A stretch of DNA of 64,000 nucleotides, taken from Portunus trituberculatus. Taxonomy: Eukaryota > Arthropoda > Malacostraca > Decapoda > Portunidae. Location: assembly GCF_017591435.1 (NCBI RefSeq), contig NC_059304.1:29814201-29878200 (forward strand). Reading direction: 5' to 3'. Of the stretch, positions 38,342 through 49,232 are shown piece after piece. Made by a program: the position numbers and the translations under genes. The notes under the pieces are model-generated. The model saw only the letters and a list, made by a program, of their open reading frames with translations, ran no database searches and had not been told where the DNA came from. The number at the start of each line of letters is the position of its first letter. Position 1 is the first letter of the stretch.

Positions 38342-38342
<1 letters not shown>
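38114..38342 (+). mobile_element. Chimeric LINE-A 3' fragment
   Basis: The first ~60 bases (to GAATTTGAAGGA) match the thumb region of the copy-1 subfamily, for example 48780-48840. From CCCTCATAGAAGGGTGGAAG onward the sequence matches the 3' end of copy 3 (48415-48578), finishing with ACAATTAGGTAAATAC twice and (AC)n. About 400 bases of intervening coding sequence are absent. Confidence 0.85.

Positions 38343-38407
<65 letters not shown>
38343..38407. repeat. (AC)n between two LINE-A copies
   Basis: About 32 AC units forming both the tail of the upstream fragment and the 5' flank of LINE-A copy 2. Confidence 0.97.
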
Positions 38408-38410
<3 letters not shown>

Positions 38411-38609
38411 GCTGAGAGAGGACGGTCTCTCGCTGCGACGGAAGAAGGAAAATACCTATGGTGTTACAGGGCCCGGGTACCTCTAAGTTAGTGTCCTGTT
38501 AATGTCCTACTGTCACATAGTGTTGAAAGTGAGGGATATGGAGAGTGGTCCCTGAGAGGAGAGTGTGGGCGGTGATTGTTTTGGCCGTAATCAGCTGACG
38601 AAAACAAAT

Positions 38610-39580
38610 ATGGCGTCTAGACAAGCCCGGGACTTTGAAGGTTTTATAACTACGCCAAGAGGACTGGAGAAATTAGATATGGATGCAAGAATTCAGGCAC
38701 TGGAAAGTAAGTTCCTAAACATTTTGTCAATAGAAGAAAAACTGGATAGAGTTATAGCCGAGAATGATTCGTTCAAAAAAGAGATCTATTTGTTAACGAT
38801 AGCGAATAAAGAGCTATTGAAGGAAAAAGTAGAGATGGAGAAAGAAAACCAACAACTAAGGAAACAATGTGAAGAGATGAAGGCTAAACTCCTGGAAATG
38901 GAGATGAAAATATCCGAAGGGACTTGAGGAAGGAGGAATGCCTTAATCTAATTGATACCAGGATGAAAGAAGTGAACCATGAACATCAGGAGGTACAAAG
39001 GTCCTTTAGGAGATAGTGAAAAAGCAGGAAGAGGAAAATAAAGGGATTACGCAGAGGAAATGGTAAAGGCACTAAAGGAAAATGAGTATGTGGTGAGAGA
39101 TATTGCTGAAAAGAAAAATGTGTGATCATAATAGGATTGAGGAGGAAACTAACAGGAACTGGCAGGACAGGAGGGATAAGGAAAATGACAGGATTAAGTC
39201 TTTACTGAACAAGATCTCTGTGGAAGAAGAGGACCTATATGCTGAGGTAGAAGAAAGTGTGAGATTGGGAGCTTTTGAGGAAGGCAAGAATAGACCATTA
39301 AAATTGAAATTAAAGTCTCAGGTGGCAGCTGAGGCCTTGTTGAGGAGGGCTTGGAAACTTAAGGACTCTGAGGAAACCAAAACAATTTACATAAGAAGAA
39401 ATATGTCACAGGATGAGCGAATGAAAATGAAAGAGCTTGTAACTGAAGTGAAAGAGAGGAATGACGAAAGAACAGAGGAGGAAAAGACCAAGTTTTTGGA
39501 GGATGAGAAATGGGAGGCTAAAGAAGTGGTGGATAAAACAGACGGAATAGACATTACATGGAAGAATGAGACTAGGAATG
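38610..39580 (+). pseudogene. LINE-A ORF1, copy 2
   Basis: Starts MASRQARDFEGFITTPRGLE at 38610, then a coiled coil (VEMEKENQQLRKQCEEMKAK) to a TGA near 38925. After two frame changes the C-terminal RNA-binding-like portion reads VEESVRLGAFEEGKNRPLKL and IYIRRNMSQDERMKMKELV (39103 onward). In this copy the frame continues without a stop through KEVVDKTDGIDITWKNETR into the endonuclease start VTYTNIDGFLSK. That suggests ORF1 and ORF2 were one continuous reading frame in the ancestor. The role would be RNA binding and particle assembly. Confidence 0.7.
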
Positions 39581-40260
39581 GAATACAAGTGACTTACACG
39601 AATATAGATGGATTTCTGTCTAAGAGGCTAGAATGTATGGATTACCTAAGAAATAATGAACCGGACATAATGTGTGTAGTGGAAACAAAGCTAAGGCCGA
39701 AATAAAGCTAGACTGGTTTGTTGTAAAACACTACAAAGTATGGAGAAATGATAGAAAAATAAAGGAGGTGGTGGTATAATGGTTCTTACTAAGGAAGATC
39801 TGATAGTGAAGGAGGTGAACTATAGTAAGAGAAATGAGGAAGTGATAAGTATGCTTATAACAGATGGCAAGAGGGACATTAATATTATAACAGTATACAT
39901 ACCACCCAGAACCAGTGCTTGGGAATATGAACAGTACCAAATGGTGATGAGAAATACTCTAGACAGAATGAAGCAAGAACTCATCAGAAAGGATAGAGTG
40001 ATGATAGTTGGAGACTTTAATTGTAAAGAAATAGTGTGGGAAGACTACGAAGTGGTGAACGGTGGTGAGTGGGCAGAGGAATTGTTAAAGGTAGCAACAA
40101 ATAACTTGATGACACAGTGGGTGAGATCACCAACAAGGTGCAGGGGACAAGATGTTGCAGCAAGGTTGGATTTGGTATTTACCAGGGCATCTCTAAAAGA
40201 GGAAATTGAACATAAATGTCCCTTGGGAGAAGCGATCATGATGTCCTAAGCTTTGAGCTG
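39581..40260 (+). pseudogene. LINE-A endonuclease, copy 2
   Basis: Motifs seen are TYTNIDGFLSKRLE, NEPDIMCVVETKLRPK (catalytic Glu), KVWRNDRK, TVYIPPRTSAWEYEQYQM, VMIVGDFNCKEIVWEDYE, ARLDLVFTRASLKEE and (in a shifted frame) SDHDVLSFELD. The domain is frameshifted near 39705, 39770 and 40230. The GGGV motif after the Glu strand is compressed at 39760-39780. Confidence 0.78.
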
Positions 40261-40448
40261 GATACGGAATTAAGCACGAATAAGATTGTGGAACGCAGGG
40301 AGGAAAAATTAAATTATATTAGGGCAAATTATAACCATATAAGGGAGTTCTTTAATGAAATTGACTGGTCCGTGGTATACCAGGAAAGGGATATGCAATT
40401 GAAATATGATAAATTTATGGATTTGTATAACTCTGCTGTGAAAAGTTT

Positions 40449-42264
40449 GTGCCATATTACAGAAAGAGGACTTTAAATAATAAACAGTGGTTTAATAGAA
40501 ATTGTGAAGAAGCAAAAAAGAACAAAGAAAAGGCATGGAAGAAACTTAAGAAAAACAGTGATGTATTATCAAGAGAAGTTTACAAAACAGCAAGGAATAG
40601 ATATGTTGAAGTAAGGAGAACAGCACAGAAGGAATATGAACAGAGGGTGGTGGAAAACTGTGATAGTGACCCAAAAATGTTTTACAAATTCATAAATGGA
40701 AAACTAAATATAAGGGAGGCAATAGAAAAGGTAAAAACAGGGAAGAAGTATATGAGGATGCTGGAGATATAGCTGAAATTTTGAACGACAACTTTTGCAA
40801 AGTGTTTACAAAGGAGGAGCATTTTATGGGAGGAAGGCCTACGGAAATAAAGCAAATGCAGGACATCATGGTTACTAAGGAAGATGTAAGGAAAATTATA
40901 AGCAATCTGGATATTAATAAATCAATGGGGCCTGATGGCATATCTGGGAGGTTGCTAAATGAATGTAAGGATCAATTGTTGAACCCCGTATTTGATATTG
41001 TGGAAACCTCCATACGAACAGGATTAGTCCCGAAAGAGTGGAAAAGAGCTGACATTGTGCCTATATATAAGAATGGTAGTAGAATGGAACCGCTAAATTA
41101 TAGACCAGTATCGTTGACTAGTATATTGTGCAAGGTATGTGAAGAAGTAATTAAAGCTAAGTGGAGTGAGTATCTAGAAAGTGAAAACATTCTGAGTGAA
41201 AGACAGTTTGGTTTCAGAAAAGGAAGATCGTGCGTATCCAATTTATTATGTTTTTATTCAAGAGTGACTGACATACTACAACATAGAGAGGGATGGGTGG
41301 ATGCTATCTACCTGGACTTGAGAAAGGCCTTTGATAAAGTACCACACAATAGACTGATGTGGAAACTAAAGAAGATTGGAGGAGTAAATGATAAACTAGC
41401 AAAATGGATGGAAAATTACTTAATGGGAAGAGAAATGAGAACAGTGGTGAGAGGAAGGAAGTCCGAGTGGAAGAAGGTAACCAGTGGAGTTCCACAAGGG
41501 TCAGTGCTGGGTCCCATCATGTTTTTGATTTATGTTAATGATATGCCAGTAGGAATTGACAGTTACATGAACATGTTTGCGGACGATACTAAAATTATGA
41601 GGAGAGTAAAGAATGTGGAAGATTGTAACAAGTTACAGGAAGATCTTGATAAAATATATGAGTGGAGTAAGGAGTGGCAGATGGAATTTAATATAGACAA
41701 GACCCATGTTATGAAAATGGGAAGAAGTAGATACAGACCAAACTGGGATTACAGGCTGGGTGATGAGAAAATTAAAGAGACCAATGAGGAGAAAGACTTA
41801 GGAGTAACCGTGCAAAACACTTTGTCACCGGAGAAACACATTAACAAGATTTTTGGAAAACATATAACATGCTTCAAAATATTGGCCTTGCATTCCACTA
41901 CCTAGATGAAGGAATGATGAAGAAGATATTATGTACCTTAATAAGACCCCAGTTAGAATATGCAGCATGTGTCTGGTCACCGCATATGAAGAAAAATGTG
42001 AAGAAGGTAGAAAGGGTACAGAGGCTGGCAACAAGGATGGTACCAGGACTCAGGAGTTAGACTATGAGGAAAGACTGAGGAAGCTGGGGCTGACCACATT
42101 AGAAGAGAGAAGAACAAGAGGAGACATGATAACTATGTATAAATTGGTGAACAAGATTGACATACTGGACAGAGAGTTGATAAAGGTGACCACAAGTAAT
42201 CATCTCCGAGGACATGGAAAAAGCTAATAAAGACATCTGTCTAAATGACGTGAGAAAATACAGT
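40449..42264 (+). pseudogene. LINE-A reverse transcriptase, copy 2, interrupted
   Basis: The linker helix region NKQWFNRNCEEAKKNKEKAW leads into a 374-residue open frame (40781-41905) with NKSMGPDGISGRLLNECK, WKRADIVPIYKNGSRM, LNYRPVSLTSILCKVCE, RQFGFRKGRSCVSNLL, DAIYLDLRKAFDKVPHNRL, SGVPQGSVLGPIMFLIYVND and the FADD box at 41576-41587. After a frameshift near 41860 the thumb continues (RPQLEYAACVWSPHMKK) and a further slip near 42055 leads to RTRGDMITMYKLVNK. The polymerase core itself is uninterrupted, making this the best-preserved LINE-A RT in the window. The final domain is separated by the LINE-C insertion. Confidence 0.88.
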
Positions 42265-42293
42265 GTTGGAAAAAAAAAACCGTGGTTGCAGTG

Positions 42294-43942
42294 TTAAGAG
42301 GAAAGTAGAAAGAGAAAACAAAAAACTAAAAGGAGGGTCCAGTTAACAAGAGGTGTCTTGACACCTTGAAAGAGTTTAAGTAAAGGCAGGTGGAAATACA
42401 GACACAGGTAGAGAGTTCCAGAGTTTACCAGTGTAAATGAAGGAGTGATACTGGTTAACTCTTGCATTAGGAAGATGGACAGAATAGGATGAGAAGAAGT
42501 AGAGAGTCTTGTGCAGAAAGAAAACATGCAGTTAGCAAGTTCAGAAGAGCAGACAGCATGAAAACAGCGGTAGAAGACAGATAAAGATGCAACATTGCGG
42601 TGACTTAAAGAATCAAGACAGTCAGTTAGAGGAGAAGAGTTGATAAGACAAAAGTTTAGATTCCACCTTGTTTAGTAAAGCTGTGTGGTGGATCCCCCAG
42701 ACATGAGAGCCATACTATACACGGGCGGATAAGGTTGTACAGAGCAAGCAGCTGAGGAGAGAAAAAATGGACAAGAATAGGACACCTAACTTCTTGGAAG
42801 CTGATTTAGCAAGAGTGAGATGTGAAATTTCCAGTTTAGATTTTTAGTGAAGGATAGACCAGTGTGTTTAATGTAGGAGAGGAAGTTGAGTGTTATTGAA
42901 GAAGAGAGGATAGTTGTCTGGAAGGTTATGTCGAGTAGATAGTTGTAGAAATTGAGTTTTGAGGCATTGAACAAAACCAGGTTTTCTCTGAATCAGAAAC
43001 AAGTGAAAGATCAGAAGTTAGGCGTCCTATAGCATCTGCCTTGAGTCATTTAATTGTTGTTGGGTTCGTCTGTTGAACGCTGTTGAATAATGCAGGGTGG
43101 TATCATCAGCATAGAGTGGATAGGGCATTGAGTCAGATTTAGGAGATCATTGATGAATAATAGAAAGAGAGTGGGTGATAGGACAGAACCCTGTGGAACA
43201 CCACTGTTGATAGTTTTAGGGAAGAACAGTGACCGTCTACTACAGCAGCAATAGAACGATCGGAAAGGAAACTGGAGATGAAGGTACAGAGAAAGGATAG
43301 AATCCGTAGGAGGGTAGTTTAGAAATTAAAGATTTGTGCCAGACTCTATCGAAGGCTTTCGATATGTCAAGGCCGACAGCAAAGGTTTCACCGAAGTCCC
43401 TAAAGAGGATGACCAAGATTCAGTTAGGAAAGTAAGAAGATCACCAGTAGATCTGCCTTTACGGAAACCATACTGGCAATCAGAGAGAAGGTTGTGAGCT
43501 GATAGATGCCTCATTATCTTCCTATTAAGGATAGACTCAAAGGCTTTAGAAAGGCAGGAAATCAAAGCTATAGGGCGGTAGTTAGAAGGATTGGAGTGGT
43601 CACCTTTTTAGGGACAGGTTGAATGTGAGCAAACTTCCAGCAAGAAGGATAAATAGAAGTAGAGACACAGATGAAAGAGTTTGACCAGGCAGTGAGCGAG
43701 TTCGGAAGCACAGTTTTTGAGAACAACAGGAGGGACTCCATCCGGACCGTAAGCCTTCCGAGAATCAAGGCCAGAGAGGGCCAGGAAAACGTCTTTATAA
43801 AGAATTTTAATTTTAGGGATGAAGTAGTCAGAGGGTGGAGGAGTAGGAGGAATATGCCCAGAATCATCCAAAGTTGAGTTGGTAGCAAAGGTTTGAGCGA
43901 AGAGTTCAGCTTTAGAGAAAGAAGAGACAGCTGTAGAGCCAT
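42294..43942 (-). pseudogene. LINE-C reverse transcriptase and C-terminus
   Basis: Minus-strand pieces are GLDSRKAYGPDGVPPVVLKN (about 43745), SNYRPIALISCLSKAFESIL, LLSDCQYGFRKGRSTGDLL (43326-43565), a frameshifted SGVPQGSVLSPTLFLLFIND region near 43180, and ADDTTLHYSTAFNRRTQQQ near 43090 carrying the catalytic Asp pair. The C-terminus includes an ARVNQYHSFI-type segment and ends near 42294. Several indels and stops break the domain. The motif style suggests a Jockey-superfamily element, clade uncertain. Confidence 0.78.
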
Positions 43943-44274
43943 CTGGATGAAGTAAAGGAGGAAAGACGAAGAAGTAAAGTTGTTAGAGATATTATTGGCT
44001 AGATGCCAGAAATCTCGAGAGGAGTTAGAATTGGAAAGACTTTGACATTTTCTATTGATGAAAGTGTTTTAGTAAGTTGGAGAATAGATTTGGCATGATT
44101 ACGGGCAGAAATATATAGGGCATGAGTTTCAGCAGTTGGATGGCTACGGAACCGTTTGTGAGCCGCCTCTATCATTGACAGCACGAGAACAAGCAGAGTT
44201 AAACCAAGGCTTTTTAGCTTTAGGGTTAGAGAAAGTATGAGGAATGAGCTCCATGCCAGAGATAATCACCTCTG

Positions 44275-44954
44275 TTATGCGCTCGGCACAAAGAGAAGGA
44301 TCTCTGACATGAAAACAATAATCATCCCAAGGAAATCAGAATAGTACTGCCTTAGTTCCTCCCACTTAGCAGAGTTAAAATGCCAGAAGCACCTCCGCTT
44401 AGGTGGGTCCTGAGGCTGCACTGGAGTGATAGAACTGGTAACGGAAATTAGATTGTGGTCGGAGGAGCCCAACGAAGAGGAAAGTTTAACAGAGTAAGCA
44501 GAAGGGTTGGAGGTTAGGAAAAGATCAAGAATGTTGGGCGTGTCTCCAAGGCGGTCAGGAATACGGGTAGGGAACTTCACTAGCTGCTCTAGGTCATGAA
44601 GGATAGCAAAGTTGAAGGTTTGTTCACCAGGTTGGTCAGTGAAAGAAGATGAAAGCCAAAGCTGGTGGTGAACATTGAAATCCCCTAAAATGGAGATCTC
44701 AGCAAAAGGAAAGTGAGATAAGATGTGCTCCACCTTGGAAGTCAAATAGTCAAAGAATTTTACATAGTCAGAGGAATTAGGTGAGAGGTATACAGCACAG
44801 ATGAATTTAGTTAGAGAGTGACATTGAAGTCTTAGCCAGATGGTAGAAAATTCTGAAGATTCAAGATTGTGGGCACGAGAGAAGTGGTGTCGTTACGACG
44901 TATGCGAACATCCAGCTTTGGATTGAAAATGAGGATAGAGCAAGTAGGAGGGAA
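44275..44954 (-). pseudogene. LINE-C endonuclease, 5' truncated
   Basis: Frame 44275-44745 reads HFPFAEISILGDFNVHHQLW, TFNFAILHDLEQLVKFPTRI, ILDLFLTSNPSAYSVKLSSS and LGSSDHNLISVTSSITPV, giving the GDFN, LDLFLT and catalytic SDH motifs, followed by the linker WHFNSAKWEELRQYYSDF. Upstream (to 44954) frameshifted pieces such as KFICAVYLSPNSSDYVKFFD belong to the same domain. The N-terminal strands with the catalytic Glu are missing because the insert is 5' truncated, as is common for LINE insertions. Confidence 0.82.
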
Positions 44955-45140
44955 TGAGAAAATACAGTTTCCCGCATCGTAGCATTGATAAGTGGAATAA
45001 ACTGAGTAGTGATGTCATTGACGCGGTGTGTGTCAATCAGATGAAAGAGAAATATGACAGGAATGGACACGGAGACAGGACACAGATAGCTTAGCTTGGG
45101 CCCTGTAATACACAAATAGGTAAATACAAATAGGTAAATA

Positions 45141-45159
45141 CACACACACACACACACAC
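45141..45159. repeat. (AC)n between LINE-A copies 2 and 3
   Basis: Nine to ten AC units following GGTAAATAC of copy 2 and preceding the truncated 5' end of copy 3. Confidence 0.97.
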
Positions 45160-46440
45160 GAAATTATAGATCAACAGATCATAGAAGAGAAGATTGCTGA
45201 GAAAGTGGTGAAGGTTATTAAATCAAATGAGACATTGGTGAGGGAAACTGTAGACAAAAAGAGATGTGTGGTGATATTTGGTGTGGAGGAGGATAAGACA
45301 CCGAGTAAAATGGAGAGAGAAAAACATAAAAAAGGTGATAAATAATATCATTAATGTGGTGCAGGAGGAGGGAAAAGACCTAGTACAAGAAATAGAGGAC
45401 TTCCATAGAATTGGAAAGTTCACAAGAGAAGGTATGAGGCCAATAAGAATCAAACTTAAGTCACAAAAGGATGTAGATGAATTGGTGGAGAAGTCATGGA
45501 GGCTAGCCCAGCAGGAAACAACAAGGAAGATTTGGTTGAGAAGAGATCTCGGTGAAAAGGAAAGAGAAATGTTAAATGAGTTGAGAAAGGAGGCTTTGAA
45601 AAAAAATGAAGAGAGGACAGAAGAGGAGAAGAAAGAGTTTTCTGGAGAATCTTGGATATGAGACTGAGGAAGTGGTTCATAACCCAGAAAAGTACAGTAA
45701 GAAAGGACTAAAGAAACTTACGTATGAGCGGAATGTAATGTATTCCAACATAAATGGAGTGATATCGGGATTTTAGAACTCAACGATTACTTGAGGACAA
45801 GAACCCAGATATTGTGGGTCTTACTGAAACAAAACTGAGAGAGGAGAAGACCTGATGATGGTTGGAGAAGGAAATATAATGTTTGGAAAAGAAATAGAGT
45901 AGGTAAGATGGGAGGAGGAGTGATGTTGCTGGTTAAAAAGATATAAAGGTGGATCAAGTGAAAGAAGGTATGGGAAAGGCAGAAGTGCTAAAGATCAGAG
46001 CAGAAACTAATGAAGGAAAAAAGAGGCACTACATAGTGGTGTACGTACCACCTAAGACAAATGCATGGTCAGTACAGGAATATGAAGAAATGATAAGTGA
46101 TACAGGAACATGTCTGGAAGAAATGTTGGGTGGCTGTGAACGAACTATAATGATGGGAGATTTTAATTGTAAAGAGGTGTGTTGGGAGGACTGATCAATG
46201 GAAGGATCAGAGTCAACATGGGGAAATACACTATTGACACTGGCAATGGAAAATGTGTTAACTCAGTGGGTCAAAGAAGATACTAGGTTTGGAGGAGAGG
46301 AGCATCGTCAAGACTGGACTTGGTCTTTAGTACAGAGCCAATGGTCATTGAGGAGATGAGGGTGGAGTGCCCTTTAGCAAAGAGTGATCATGCAGTTTTG
46401 GAGTTCAAGGTGATAGATGAAGAGAAATCTAGAAGAAATG
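45160..46440 (+). pseudogene. LINE-A ORF1 C-terminus and endonuclease, copy 3
   Basis: ORF1 part: IIEEKIAEKVVKVIKSNETL, RCVVIFGVEEDKTPSK, then (45278-45661) DFHRIGKFTREGMRPIRIKL and TRKIWLRRDLGEKEREMLNE. Endonuclease part: VMYSNINGVI, then after a frameshift near 45770 NPDIVGLTETKLREE, KYNVWKRNRVGKMGGGVMLL, VVYVPPKTNAWSVQEYEEM, TIMMGDFNCKEVCWED (46149-46194) and CPLAKSDHAVLEFKV. A stop follows WED and the LDLVFS strand lies in a shifted frame. Two frameshifts (near 45770 and 45940) are shared with copy 5. Confidence 0.8.
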
Positions 46441-46559
46441 AAGAATATAAGGTGGGAAGATGGAATTATGCCAAGACAGATTTTGGAAACCTAAAGAAAT
46501 TCTTTCAAGAGACAAATTGGATGAAATTCAAGAGTGCTAAGGAGCAAATGAAAAGTGGA

Positions 46560-48545
46560 AGGAATTTATAAAAATATACAAAGAAGGTGAGAAAAATTTG
46601 TACCAATAAGACAACATAGAGAAGTTGGAAAGCAGGACTGGTTTAACGATAGATGTGAAAAGGCTAGAACAAGAAAAGAGGATGCATGGAAGAGGTGGAG
46701 AAGGAAAAGACGGATTAAGCAGTGGGAAAGTTACAAAAGAGCAAGAAATGAATATGTGTTGATTAGAAGAGAAGAAAGAAAGAAACAAGAAAAGGATATA
46801 ATTGATAAATGTAAAGACCAACCAAGGCTTTTTACAGACATGTGAACAACAACATCAAAAATAGAGAAAGTATTGAAAGTTTAGAAGTAAATGGAGTATG
46901 CAGTGAAGATCCCAGGAAATGGCAGAGGCTATGAATGGATGCTTTCGGAAGGTATTCACAAAGGAGACTGCTTTTGACAAACCACTGGTAATGGAACAGA
47001 AAGGGATTATGAAGGAGTTTCAAGTAACTGTGGAGGAGATCAAGAATATGATGGGGAGTTTAGAAGTGAGAAAAGCTGTGGGACCTGATGGGGTATCAGG
47101 ATGGATTTTAAGAGAATGCAGGAGCAACTGGCAGAAAAAGTTTGTGAAGTAATTGATGCCTCATTAAGGGAAGGTGTAGTGCCCCAAGACTGGAAAAGAG
47201 CTAACATTGTCCCAATCTATAAATCAGGTAACAAGAGAGACCCATTGAACTATAGACCAGTGTCACTTACAAGTGTGGTAGCTAAGATGTGTGAGAGGGT
47301 GGTGAAGAATAGATGGACAGACTTCTTGGAGAAAATGACATACTTTGTGAGTGTCAATTTGGTTTTAGAAAAGGGCGTTCATGCACGACAAACCTGATAT
47401 GTTACTATTCGAGGGTGATAGATGTAATACAGGAAAGAGATGGTTGGGCTGATGGAATATATCTGGATTTAAAAAAGGCCTTTGATAAGGTACCACACTG
47501 GAGACTGATCTGGAAACTTGAAATGGTAGGAGGAGTGCATGGCAGTTTACTAAAATGGATGGAAGACTTTTTAGTAGGAAGAGAAATGAGAACAATAATT
47601 AAGGACAGACCATCAGAATGGGGCTTGGTGGAGAGTGGAGTTCCACAGGGATCAGTGTTGGCACCAGTAATGTTCAGTCTACATAAATGACATGGTGGAT
47701 GGGGTGTCCAGTTATGTGAGCCTATTTGCAGACGATGCAAAATTGTTAAGAAAAGTGAGATGTGACAAAGATTGCGAACTACTCCAGGAAGACTTGGACA
47801 GAATATGGAAATGGAGCTGTACATGGCAAATGGAGTTCAACACGACAAAATGCAAGAAAATAGAGTTTGGCAAGAGTGAAAGAAGAATCAGGAGTATGTA
47901 CAAGATAGGAAATGAAGACATAAAACCAGTCATGAAGAAAAAGACCTTGGGGTGACAATTACCAATGACCTATCGCCAGAGAGACATATAAACAAAATAA
48001 TTGGAGAAGTATTGAACTTATTGAGGAACATAAGAGTGGCGTTCGATATTTAGATGAAGAAATGATGAAGAAAATAATTACTGCAATGATAAGACCGAGG
48101 CTTGAATATGCAACAATACAGTGGGCTCCGAACTTAAAGAAACACATAAGGAAACTAGAGAAAGTACAGAGGGCTGCAACAAAATGGTGCCTGACTTAAG
48201 AGATTTGACTTATGAAGACAGACTGAAAAGAATGCAACTTCCGACCCTGGAAAACAGAAGAGAAAGGGGAGACCTGATAGCAATATACAGAGTGATGATT
48301 GGCATGGAAAAATGGATAGGGAAGATCTGTGTATGTGGAATGAAAGAATGTCGAGAGGGCATGGGAAAAACTAAAATGGCCACTTATAGGAGAGATGTGA
48401 AAAATATAGCTTCCCTCATAGAAGGGTGGAAGCATGGAATAGTTTAGACGTGGAAGTGGTCAACGAAGGAATATTCATGATTTTAAGAAAAAGCTGGACA
48501 TTAATAGATATGGAGACGGGACAACACGAGCATAGCTCTTTTCCG
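46560..48545 (+). pseudogene. LINE-A reverse transcriptase, copy 3
   Basis: Motifs are RKAVGPDGVSGWILRECR (about 47070), WKRANIVPIYKSGNKRD, LNYRPVSLTSVVAKMCE, CECQFGFRKGRSCTTNLI, DGIYLDLKKAFDKVPHWRL, SGVPQGSVLAPVMF, and after a slip near 47680 INDMVDGVSSYVSLFADDAK with the FADD box at 47725-47736. The thumb follows (RPRLEYATIQWAPNLKKHIR) and then PTLENRRERGDLIAIYRVM. The C-terminal SLIEGWKHGIV reaches a stop near 48447. At least five frameshifts are scattered through the domain. Confidence 0.85.
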
Positions 48546-48577
48546 TATGTTACAATTAGGTAAATACAATTAGGTAA

Positions 48578-48578
<1 letters not shown>

Positions 48579-48627
<49 letters not shown>
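48579..48627. repeat. (AC)n between LINE-A copies 3 and 4
   Basis: About 24 AC units joining copy 3's tail to the truncated start of copy 4. Confidence 0.97.
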
Positions 48628-48628
<1 letters not shown>

Positions 48629-49199
48629 ATATTGATAGCATTTTCAGAGACATATAATTTGATAAGGAATATTGGATTAGCATTTCACTACATGGACAAA
48701 GAAATGATGAAGAAATTGATAAGTACTATAATAAGACCCAGATTGGAATATGCAGGAGTTGTGTGGACCTCATAAAAAGAAACATAAGGAAGTTGGAGAC
48801 TACAAAAATGGCTACAAGAATGGTTCCAGAATTTGAAGGATGACAAATGAGGAGAGACTAAAGGCTATGGATCTACCAACCCTGGAACAGAAAAGGAGAG
48901 AATCTGATACAAGTTTATAAATTGATCAACTTATTGGATCAAGTGGATAATGAGAAAATGATCCTGAGAGAATAACATGACATTTGAAGCACAAGACCGC
49001 ATAGTAAAAACTGAGGAAGGAAGATGTCTGAGATGTTAAAAATATAGTTTCCACAAAGATGTGTTGAGACGGAACAGTTTAAAGAAGTGGTGTCAGCAAC
49101 GAGTGTGCATTGTTTTAAAGAAAAATTGGATAAGTGTAGATATTGAGACAGGGCCACATGAGCGTAAAGCCCAGGCCCTGTAAAACTACAACTAGGTAA

Positions 49200-49200
<1 letters not shown>
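48628..49200 (+). mobile_element. LINE-A copy 4, 3' fragment
   Basis: Starts CATATTGATAGCATTTTCAG and matches copy 1 from about 23739 through the thumb, C-terminus and 3' UTR (GCCCAGGCCCTGTAAAACTA, then ACTAGGTAAATAC). Compared with copy 1 it has many small deletions, often losing one unit of a short tandem word. No frame is intact. Confidence 0.9.

Positions 49201-49230
<30 letters not shown>
49201..49230. repeat. (AC)n between LINE-A copies 4 and 5
   Basis: About 14 AC units. Confidence 0.97.

Positions 49231-49232
<2 letters not shown>

Larger units (their letters stand above)
42265..44954 (-). mobile_element. LINE-C copy nested in LINE-A, with 14-bp target duplication
   Basis: Both edges are flanked by TGAGAAAATACAGT (42251-42264 and 44955-44968). 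The element reads on the minus strand from inside its endonuclease (5' truncated at 44954) through RT to a 3' end near 42265 with an A/T run. Removing the insert restores the LINE-A reading frame, so the boundaries are precise. LINE-C is younger than LINE-A copy 2. Confidence 0.93.
38408..45140 (+). mobile_element. LINE-A copy 2, split by a nested LINE-C insertion
   Basis: Starts CGTCGCTGAGAGAGG directly after (AC)n, comparable with copy 1's CGTCACACGAGAGAG. ORF1, endonuclease and RT run to 42264, where a 2,690-bp LINE-C copy (42265-44954) is inserted. The frame resumes at 44955 (RKYS, then FPHRSIDKWNKLSSDVID), and the 3' end is AATAGGTAAATACAAATAGGT and AAATAC followed by (AC)n. Confidence 0.9.
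45160..48578 (+). mobile_element. LINE-A copy 3, 5' truncated
   Basis: Begins GAAATTATAGATCAACAGAT directly after (AC)n, inside ORF1 at the point corresponding to 49569 of copy 5. It contains the ORF1 C-terminal half, endonuclease, RT and C-terminus, and ends CAATTAGGTAAATACAATTA and GGTAAATAC with (AC)n. Multiple frameshifts are present. The first ~940 bp are nearly identical to copy 5. Confidence 0.9.
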
